Positions 8,248-14,245 of a stretch of DNA of 14,245 nt are shown piece by piece. Location of the stretch: NCBI GenBank assembly GCA_039933635.1, contig JBDTNQ010000115.1:1-14245 (forward strand). Direction: 5' to 3'. A program made the position numbers and the translations under genes. This DNA comes from JBDTNQ01 sp039933635. GTDB lineage: Bacteria; Acidobacteriota; Vicinamibacteria; Vicinamibacterales; SCN-69-37. The first letter of the stretch is position 1. Each line of letters starts with the position of its first letter. The notes beneath the pieces are model-generated. The model had not been told where the DNA came from. It was given only the letters and a program-made list of their open reading frames with translations, and ran no database searches.

Positions 8248-9162
8248 TCAAAGCTCGATCTCGAGCCACTCCCCAACGGGATCTGGCAGGTCGAGGACGG
8301 CAGGACACAACGCCAACGCCCCTGGGGCCAGGGTCACACCAGCCCACGCCGTGCTGGTGATCGGCATAATCAGCCGGCCGCGACCACGCCGTGATGCGTG
8401 CCCGGTGCGGGCGCGAGTCACGCGGAAGTAGTCACACTCGGCCAGCACGCCGTCGCGGTGCGCCAACGCCGGCTCGACATCCGAAAAGTCGATGCACCGA
8501 AGCGACTGATCGACGTGCAGCTCGCGCGGCCGGCCGTCGAGACCGACGCGGTTCCAGTCGAACACGCGATACGTCGTATCGCTGTTCTGCTGGATTTCGT
8601 AGATCAGAAGACCGCGGCCGAGGGCATGCACGCGGCCGCTCGGCACGAAGAGACTGTCGCCGGTACGGGCCGGCAGCCGCGCGATGCACGCATCGACGGT
8701 GCCGTCGGCCAGCGCGCGCTCGAAGCTCGCGCGCGTCACGCCCGATCGCACTCCGGCATACACGCTCGCGCCCTCGTCCGCGTGCGCGACGTACCACATC
8801 TCGGTCTTCGGCTCGCCGCCGAGGGCGGGCGCAATGTGGGCGGGCGGATGCACCTGGATCGACAAATCGTCGACACAGTCGAGCACCTTGATCAGCAGCG
8901 GAAAGCGTGGAACGGTCGACGACAGGAGGGCCTCGCCAAAACACTCACGCCGGTGGGTCGTCCACAACTCGTGCAGCGTGACTCCGGCCCACGGACCGGA
9001 GGACACCACGCTCTGTTCCTGTTCGCGATCGACCAGGTCCCACGATTCACCGTATGGCTGCGCGTCAGGCAGCGCGCGCCCAAGAATCGTCTCCAGCCGA
9101 CGTCCACCCCACACGCGGGTCTGATACAGCGGCGTGAACTGCAGGAGGGTCGTGAAGTCCAT
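8248..9162 (-). CDS. manA: mannose-6-phosphate isomerase, type I cupin
   Basis: Interconverts mannose-6-phosphate and fructose-6-phosphate with a zinc ion, linking mannose use and GDP-mannose synthesis to glycolysis. From ATG at 9162 it has 304 residues, the short form familiar from Bacillus ManA. Seen: N-terminal VWGGRRLETILGRALP and GESWDLVD; zinc ligands in QVHPP (Q103, H105), KTEMWYV (E121) and SGRVHALG (H179); the active-site segment EIQQNSDTTYRVFDWNR (about 189-205). The C-terminal cupin half is short. The frame stays open far upstream to 9927, antisense to galK, but family similarity begins at MDFTTLLQF, so the short form is chosen; the ribosome-binding site is weak. It is first in the minus-strand run and divergent from galK. 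Confidence 0.93.
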   Translation of the reverse strand: MDFTTLLQFTPLYQTRVWGGRRLETILGRALPDAQPYGESWDLVDREQEQSVVSSGPWAGVTLHELWTTHRRECFGEALLSSTVPRFPLLIKVLDCVDDLSIQVHPPAHIAPALGGEPKTEMWYVAHADEGASVYAGVRSGVTRASFERALADGTVDACIARLPARTGDSLFVPSGRVHALGRGLLIYEIQQNSDTTYRVFDWNRVGLDGRPRELHVDQSLRCIDFSDVEPALAHRDGVLAECDYFRVTRARTGHASRRGRGRLIMPITSTAWAGVTLAPGALALCPAVLDLPDPVGEWLEIEL

Positions 9163-9179
9163 CGGCTTCAGTCTACAGT

Positions 9180-9189
9180 TGGCGCGCCA
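9180..9189. promoter_or_regulatory. 10-bp palindrome between manA and galK starts
   Basis: TGGCGCGCCA is a perfect palindrome in the only 36 bp that separate the start codons of the divergent manA and galK genes. It could be a shared operator, but GC-rich palindromes of this size occur by chance several times in such a window. No convincing -35/-10 pair is seen in the gap; galK and manA promoters would have to reach into each other's coding sequence. Confidence 0.2.
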
Positions 9190-9198
9190 TGAGGCAGA

Positions 9199-10365
<1,167 letters not shown>

Positions 10366-10392
10366 AGCACGCCAACATCACGTCGCCGCCTG

Positions 10393-12234
10393 TCACTCCG
10401 TCTTCGCGGATTCAGACAGCCCGACCGTGCGGCCAGGCGTGCCCCCGGCATCGAAGTACCGCCGCGATCCAACCTGTTGATATTCCAGCACCGTGCGAAT
10501 CGCGCCATTCGCCCGAGGCGCGCGCAGAGTCGCGCGCCGGTACGTCGGCACGACTCCTCCACGCAGCGCCTCACTCAACACGCGTCCGGTCAGACGCCCG
10601 GGCCGGACGAACGGCCCTCCGATCAGGTGCGCAATCGTCTGACCCACATCGGCGTTGCTCGACGGAATCCGGCTGACGAAGTTCCGACGGAAATCCGGGC
10701 CAATCGCGGCCAGGAAATTCATGGTGTCCGCGCGACTGAGGCTGCCGTGCATGCCTTGTCCCTGCTGCAGCGTGCTGTCCGAGACCTCCACGGCACACAG
10801 CAGCGGTTGCGCACAGCCCGTCGAGAAGGATCGAAATCCGACGACGATCGACGGCGTCGGTGTCCGCGCACTGCCGATCAAGTTGACAGCGGACATCGGC
10901 AGCGTGCCTGGCGGATCGCCCAGTCCCGGCGCGACGAAGATGGCACTGACGTAATCCTGCGTGACGAGAAAGTCCACCACGCGCCCGGCGATCTCGGGCG
11001 ACGGCTCCGGCAGATAGATCAGATCGGTTCCGCCGTTGGCCGCGACGACGACGCGCGGCGAGGAGGGGGTGTTGCCGACGAGACCATTCCCGCGCTTCGG
11101 AAACTCCCCCGGCGCCACAATCGCGTTCTTGTTGTCCGGATCGAACAGCGGAAGACGCAGCGCCTGTGCGATGTCGATGGCCAGAAATCCGGGAGGCATC
11201 TTGCCCTGCGGCACGTCCGTGTAAGTGGCTTTGGCGGACGGACTGGTCTCGCTCTCTTTGCTGCTCGTCGAAAAGCCATGATCCGCGGACACAATGAGAT
11301 TGGTCCGGTCTCCGAGACCGAGCGCCTCGAGCGCCTTGCGGATCCGTGAGAGATTGTCATCCATGTTGCGGATGCCCGCGCGGGCCGTCGGACCGTTGAT
11401 GCCTGGCGTGAACTGATTGAGGCTGTCGCCGAGGTTGTGCTGGCTCCCATCCGGATCGCGCGACCAGTAAACGAGCAGGAACGGCGCGCCGGACTCCTTG
11501 AACATCGGCAGCACCACGTCCGTCGCGACGGCGGCCAGATAATTCTGCTGATCGATGTTCGCGGTGTGCGCGCCTGGCCTGGTGCTGGTGCCCTGATCGC
11601 CGTTGTCGCCGCGCGGCGGCGTTTGTAGCGGCAGCCCCGCCGCGGTCAGGCGGCGCTTCATCTCCTCCGACAACGGAATACCCGTCGCGGTCCCCGTGGC
11701 GTCGTCAACGACGATCGTCGTGGTACCGAATCGCTGCGTGTGATCGAAGATCAGGGTCGGGCCCAGCTTGCCGACGACCGCGGTCTGGTAGCCGGCGCGT
11801 CGCGCGAGATCGAGGATCGTGGGACCGTTCAGGAAGTCGGCGTCGAAGAGGCGGTCGACCTCGCCCAGGACGGCATCGTTCTCGAGGAACGGCGTGACGC
11901 TGCCGCTCGAGGCCTCGACGGGCCTCGAGACGAAGATCGTGTTGCCGAAATCGCCCGTGTCGCCGAAGTAGTGCCCCGTGGCCATCGCGGACGCATTCGG
12001 CGTCGTGAAGGTCGGGTACAGGGAGTGTGGATTGCGAAAGTCCACGCCGGCGGCGCGCAGCGCGGCCAGCGTCGGCGCCGATTCGGCGTCCACGCTCAAT
12101 GACCGCAGGCCATCGGGCACGAAAAGCACGATATTGGGCCGTCCCGGCCGCGCCTGCTGAATCGTGGCGATGGTCGGCGGCGCCGCCATTGAGAGGAAGG
12201 CGCCAACGACGCACGCTGAGATTGCACGCTTCAT
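10393..12234 (-). CDS. secreted alkaline-phosphatase-superfamily phosphodiesterase
   Basis: 613 residues from ATG at 12234. The N-terminus is a likely Sec signal peptide (KR, then hydrophobic ISACVVGAFLSMAAPP, cleavage near residue 23). The rest follows the alkaline phosphatase/nucleotide pyrophosphatase (NPP) fold with two metals: NIVLFVPDGLRS (D41), YPTFTTPNASAMATG with probable nucleophile T77, WSRDPDGSQHNLGD (D262, H266), SADHGFSTS (D318, H319) and MHGSLSRADT (H496). The full metal-ligand set is present, so it should be active, hydrolysing phosphomonoesters or diesters in the periplasm; the substrate cannot be told. A Cys pair (C474, C480) would fit an extracytoplasmic disulfide. The frame is open upstream to 12378, but the signal peptide marks the start. 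No clear ribosome-binding site. It stands alone between convergent galK and a divergent small-gene cluster. Confidence 0.88.
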   Translation of the reverse strand: MKRAISACVVGAFLSMAAPPTIATIQQARPGRPNIVLFVPDGLRSLSVDAESAPTLAALRAAGVDFRNPHSLYPTFTTPNASAMATGHYFGDTGDFGNTIFVSRPVEASSGSVTPFLENDAVLGEVDRLFDADFLNGPTILDLARRAGYQTAVVGKLGPTLIFDHTQRFGTTTIVVDDATGTATGIPLSEEMKRRLTAAGLPLQTPPRGDNGDQGTSTRPGAHTANIDQQNYLAAVATDVVLPMFKESGAPFLLVYWSRDPDGSQHNLGDSLNQFTPGINGPTARAGIRNMDDNLSRIRKALEALGLGDRTNLIVSADHGFSTSSKESETSPSAKATYTDVPQGKMPPGFLAIDIAQALRLPLFDPDNKNAIVAPGEFPKRGNGLVGNTPSSPRVVVAANGGTDLIYLPEPSPEIAGRVVDFLVTQDYVSAIFVAPGLGDPPGTLPMSAVNLIGSARTPTPSIVVGFRSFSTGCAQPLLCAVEVSDSTLQQGQGMHGSLSRADTMNFLAAIGPDFRRNFVSRIPSSNADVGQTIAHLIGGPFVRPGRLTGRVLSEALRGGVVPTYRRATLRAPRANGAIRTVLEYQQVGSRRYFDAGGTPGRTVGLSESAKTE

Positions 12235-12449
12235 CACGGCAGATTCTAGTGCACGGCCTAGACGGTCACGCGACCTCCGGGCTCCCACGCGGGGATGCCG
12301 TATACTGGGTAGGTCAGCGTTCAGCTGAAGCCCGCCAGCGTTCGAGTAGCGTCCGTCAGGGCGCGCGCCGACCGGCACCGCCCGTCGGCCGCCTTACGTC
12401 CCACCAATCCTGATGGTGCGTGACCGATCCGACAATGCCGGAGGGCACC
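12235..12449. promoter_or_regulatory. divergent intergenic region with palindrome and -10-like box
   Basis: 215 bp without a gene separate the phosphodiesterase and the small-gene cluster and should hold both promoters. Seen on the plus strand: TATACT at 12301-12306 (five of six match to a -10 box, no -35), a perfect 10-bp palindrome TTCAGCTGAA at 12320-12329, and an 8-bp direct repeat CAGCGTTC at 12315-12322 and 12336-12343, two helical turns apart. On the minus strand TAGAAT (12243-12248) is too poorly supported to call. This is a candidate promoter-operator region, not a demonstrated one. Confidence 0.3.
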
Positions 12450-12710
12450 ATGTTCAACCTCAATACCCGTCTGCTGACGGTATCGCTCGCGGCTTGGGAA
12501 GCCGTGATCGTCTCCTCCGTCTTCGCGCGGACGACGATGCTCTCGACCCCATTTTCGATGACCGAAGGTGCCGCCTGGCTGCTCATGGCGGCCGGCCCCA
12601 TTGTCGTCGCGGTCATGGCGCTCCGCGGGTCGTCCCCGGCCACCATTGCTCAGGTGCTCTACGATACGGAACACGCGTCCGCCACGAGCGGCAGACGGAG
12701 CAAGGCGTGA
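12450..12710 (+). CDS. small two-helix membrane protein, unknown
   Basis: 86 residues from ATG at 12450, chosen because GGAGGG (12440-12445) lies four bases upstream. In-frame GTG (12420) and ATG (12435) starts exist but lack such a site. Two hydrophobic segments, about residues 8-26 (LLTVSLAAWEAVIVSSVFA) and 40-58 (GAAWLLMAAGPIVVAVMAL), are joined by a short polar loop and followed by a hydrophilic tail ending GRRSKA. I recognise no family or motif. Its stop codon overlaps the GTG start of the zinc-ribbon gene (GTGA), so the two are probably translated as a pair. Confidence 0.66.
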   Translation: MFNLNTRLLTVSLAAWEAVIVSSVFARTTMLSTPFSMTEGAAWLLMAAGPIVVAVMALRGSSPATIAQVLYDTEHASATSGRRSKA

Positions 12711-12910
12711 GCGGCGTTGATGACATCGTGGCGCAGGCCGTGACACGTTGTCCGTACTGCCGCTCGAGCAACGTCTCAGTCGGCGCCAAACAGACCTCGT
12801 CCACCTATCGTCGTTGCGACGCGTGCGGGGAACTGTGGCACCCCGATAGGGTCAAGGAATCGACGACCCGGAGCAACGACCGCCTGGACTGGTCAACTTT
12901 GCGTCGGTGA
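12707..12910 (+). CDS. 67-residue four-cysteine zinc-ribbon protein
   Basis: Starts with GTG at 12707 overlapping the previous stop by 4 bp (GTGA), with GGAG at 12697-12700 six bases upstream. Seen: CPYC (C15, C18) and CDACGELWHP (C37, C40), spaced as in transcription-factor-type (TFIIS-like) zinc ribbons, with STYRRC leading into the second knuckle. The C-terminal third is charged and polar. Such ribbons bind one zinc and often nucleic acid or RNA polymerase, but many small bacterial ones have no known role. Because the translated core is so cysteine-patterned it is very likely a real gene despite its size. It lies upstream of the omega-like gene on the same strand (68 bp gap). Confidence 0.72.
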   Translation: MSGVDDIVAQAVTRCPYCRSSNVSVGAKQTSSTYRRCDACGELWHPDRVKESTTRSNDRLDWSTLRR

Positions 12911-12938
12911 GTCCTGCCGGGATCTGCCCAGGCACGAA

Positions 12939-12968
12939 CCTCAACTTGCCTCAACTTGCCTCAACTTG
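12939..12968 (+). repeat. three perfect tandem copies of a 10-bp unit
   Basis: The unit CCTCAACTTG occurs at 12939-12948, 12949-12958 and 12959-12968 without a mismatch. The last copy directly abuts the AAGGAG ribosome-binding site (12969-12974) of the omega-like gene, so the repeat lies in its leader. The unit length is close to one turn of DNA. Copy number in such arrays can vary by slippage. Confidence 0.95.
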
Positions 12969-12978
12969 AAGGAGTGAC

Positions 12979-13194
12979 ATGATCGTCCGTCCGCCAAACA
13001 GCAATGCGTTCGAGTTCGTCCGTGTCGCCGCGCTCCGTGCGGCCCAGTTGATGGCCGGGTGTGTGCCCCGCGTGGTGGCCAGTGCCAAGCCGGCGATCAC
13101 CGCCCAGCGCGAAGTCGCCGAAGGTAAAGTGCGGGGCACGTCTTCACGCAGCACCGGGTTTACCGAGGCGAGCGAAGCCGACGTCACGCCGTAA
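12979..13194 (+). CDS. rpoZ: RNA polymerase omega subunit family protein (RpoZ/Rpb6-like)
   Basis: 71 residues. Omega binds the beta-prime subunit and helps assembly of RNA polymerase; in many bacteria it also takes part in ppGpp response. Seen: the helix FEFVRVAALRAAQL (11-24), CVPRV (28-32), and the conserved second element TAQREVAEGKV (41-51), which corresponds to the ALREIEEG region of E. coli omega. The tail (52-71) is Ser/Glu-rich and not conserved in kind. Start: ATG at 12979 with AAGGAG four bases upstream. The location is unusual: rpoZ normally follows gmk and precedes coaBC, whereas here the neighbours are a zinc ribbon and a convergent oxidoreductase (6 bp gap). Whether this is the genome's only omega or a second copy cannot be told from the window. 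The symbol is given for family membership. Confidence 0.82.
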   Translation: MIVRPPNSNAFEFVRVAALRAAQLMAGCVPRVVASAKPAITAQREVAEGKVRGTSSRSTGFTEASEADVTP

Positions 13195-13200
13195 GCCCTC

Positions 13201-14208
13201 TTAGTACTCGACGGCAATCTTGCCGAAGTGCGCGCCGGACTCCTCGTGCCGGAAGGCGTCGGCCAGCGCCTCGAACGCGAACGTGCGATCGATCACCGGG
13301 TGAATGCCTGTCGTGTCGAGCGCGCGCACCAGGTCCATCTGATGTCGGCGGCTGCCGACGATGACGCCCTGAAGGCGAATCTGCTTCACCATCATCGCGG
13401 CCGTTGGTACCGGGCCCGCCGTCCCGGTGAGCGTCCCAATGAGCGAGATGTGGCCACCCGTCCGCACCGCCGTGATCGACTGCGCGAGCGTGCCAGGACC
13501 GCCCATTTCGAGCACGTGATCGACGCCTCGCCCGCTGGTCAATCGCCGCACCTCCGCGCCCCACTCCGGCTCCGATCGATAATTGATGGTGTGCGCCGCA
13601 CCAAGCGCGCGGGCCCGTTCGAGCTTCGAGTCGGATGACGACGTGACAATCGCGGTCGCACCCATGGCCGTGGCGATCTGCAACGCGACGATGGAAACAC
13701 CGCCGGTGCCCAGCACCAGGATCGTGTCACCGGCCTTCAACCCGGCATCCGCAACGAGCGCGCGCCACGCCGTCACGCCGGCGGTCGTCAAGGTCGCCGC
13801 TTCAAGATGCGACCAGCCCTTGGGCGCGCGCGTGAATGCCGACGCGGCTGCCACCACCACGTCACGGGCGTAGCCGTCCACACCGTCGCCGGGCACCGTC
13901 TTGAAGTCGGCGAAAGGCGGCGGGCCCTCTAGCCATCCGGGAAAGAACGTGGAGACGACGTGATCGCCGGCGGCGAACTCGCTGACGGCCTCGCCTGCTG
14001 ACTCGACGACACCCGCGCCGTCCGCCATCGGAATCAGACCTTCCGTGTGCGGCCGATCGCCGGTGACGACCTTGTAGTCGTGGAAGTTGAGCGAGCTCGC
14101 GTGGAGCCGAACGCGGACTTCCCGGGGGCCCGGCGGCCCGGGATCCGGCCGATCCGTCACGGTCATCCGATCCAGCCCACCGCGGGCACCCAGCGTGATG
14201 CACTTCAT
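13201..14208 (-). CDS. zinc-free MDR oxidoreductase (quinone reductase/alcohol dehydrogenase-like)
   Basis: 335 residues of the medium-chain dehydrogenase/reductase superfamily, using NAD(P)H. Seen: N-terminal GroES-like domain with SSLNFHDYKVVTG (39-50) and PMADGAGVVESAGE (60-73); Rossmann domain with VLGTGGVSIVALQIATAMGA (165-184) and GRGVDHVLEMGG; C-terminal AFEALADAFRHEESGAHFGK. At the place of the catalytic zinc ligands (Cys and the GHE motif) it has N/D residues and MADGAG, so no catalytic zinc is expected, as in quinone-oxidoreductase-type members; many databases still name such proteins zinc-dependent alcohol dehydrogenases. Substrate unknown. Start: ATG at 14208 fits the family; no strong ribosome-binding site. 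Only 37 bp of upstream sequence lies inside the window, with nothing recognisable. Confidence 0.9.
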   Translation of the reverse strand: MKCITLGARGGLDRMTVTDRPDPGPPGPREVRVRLHASSLNFHDYKVVTGDRPHTEGLIPMADGAGVVESAGEAVSEFAAGDHVVSTFFPGWLEGPPPFADFKTVPGDGVDGYARDVVVAAASAFTRAPKGWSHLEAATLTTAGVTAWRALVADAGLKAGDTILVLGTGGVSIVALQIATAMGATAIVTSSSDSKLERARALGAAHTINYRSEPEWGAEVRRLTSGRGVDHVLEMGGPGTLAQSITAVRTGGHISLIGTLTGTAGPVPTAAMMVKQIRLQGVIVGSRRHQMDLVRALDTTGIHPVIDRTFAFEALADAFRHEESGAHFGKIAVEY

Positions 14209-14245
14209 GATGCCGACGATATCGCGTCTTATCGTCCGCGCGGCT

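Larger units (their letters stand above)
3440..9162 (-). other. probable six-gene run manA-glpF-glpK-microORF-DCC-glgB
   Basis: Six genes lie on the minus strand in succession from 9162 down to 3440. Gaps are 39 bp (manA/glpF), 31 bp (glpF/glpK), 2 bp (glpK/28-residue ORF), 40 bp to the DCC gene (GTG start) and 97 bp to glgB (GTG start; 10 bp if the upstream ATG is used). I see no terminator-like hairpin followed by T residues in any of these gaps. One transcript driven from the manA/galK divergent gap is therefore plausible; an extra promoter ahead of glpF, which has by far the best ribosome-binding site, is also possible. This grouping is inferred from spacing only. Confidence 0.5.

Noticed and set aside
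10477..11349. 290-codon plus-strand frame
   Set aside because: Antisense to the phosphodiesterase and composed of Arg-rich low-complexity sequence.
12235..12378. Upstream extension of the phosphodiesterase frame
   Set aside because: A signal peptide begins at the ATG at 12234; the extension would bury it.
13212..13225. Short hairpin CGGCAA-TC-TTGCCG near the omega/oxidoreductase convergent ends
   Set aside because: It lies inside the last codons of the oxidoreductase, has only a 2-4 base loop and no T run, so it does not make a convincing terminator.

Overview
This is a 14.2 kb piece of a high-GC bacterial chromosome, densely coding, with no plasmid, phage or insertion-sequence hallmark and no rRNA, tRNA or CRISPR that I can see. 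Gene content, GC-rich third positions and the form of the small RNA-polymerase omega-like protein suggest a free-living soil-type heterotroph, perhaps Acidobacteriota (Vicinamibacteria-like). That placement is an inference from general resemblance, not a proven assignment.

Layout, left to right. (1) 1-1382, minus: an MFS permease that runs off the left edge. (2) 1529-3436, plus: a Uup-type ABC-F ATPase, divergent from the permease and almost touching the next gene tail to tail. (3) 3440-9162, minus: a tight run read in the order manA (mannose-6-phosphate isomerase), glpF (glycerol facilitator), glpK (glycerol kinase), a 28-residue membrane microprotein, a DCC-family (DUF393) protein and glgB (glycogen branching enzyme). 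Gaps are 2 to about 100 bp, so one transcript is plausible. (4) 9199-10365, plus: galK (galactokinase), whose start codon lies only 36 bp from that of manA. (5) 10393-12234, minus: a secreted alkaline-phosphatase-superfamily phosphodiesterase. (6) 12450-13194, plus: three very small genes, encoding a two-helix membrane protein, a four-cysteine zinc ribbon overlapping it by 4 bp, and an RNA polymerase omega (RpoZ/Rpb6) family protein preceded by three perfect copies of a 10-bp repeat. (7) 13201-14208, minus: a zinc-free MDR (quinone-oxidoreductase/alcohol-dehydrogenase-like) enzyme.

Together, regions 1, 3 and 4 deal with carbon entry and storage. Glycerol enters through GlpF and is trapped by GlpK; mannose and galactose enter at ManA and GalK; surplus carbon can be branched into glycogen by GlgB. 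The usual partners (glpD, galT/galE, glgC/glgA) are not in the window.

The parts most worth a second look are the cluster of tiny genes around the omega-like protein with its tandem repeat, the unannotated-size microprotein coupled to glpK, and a glycerol kinase that appears to lack the fructose-1,6-bisphosphate regulatory loop. I did not find a convincing new defence, mobile or secretion system here.
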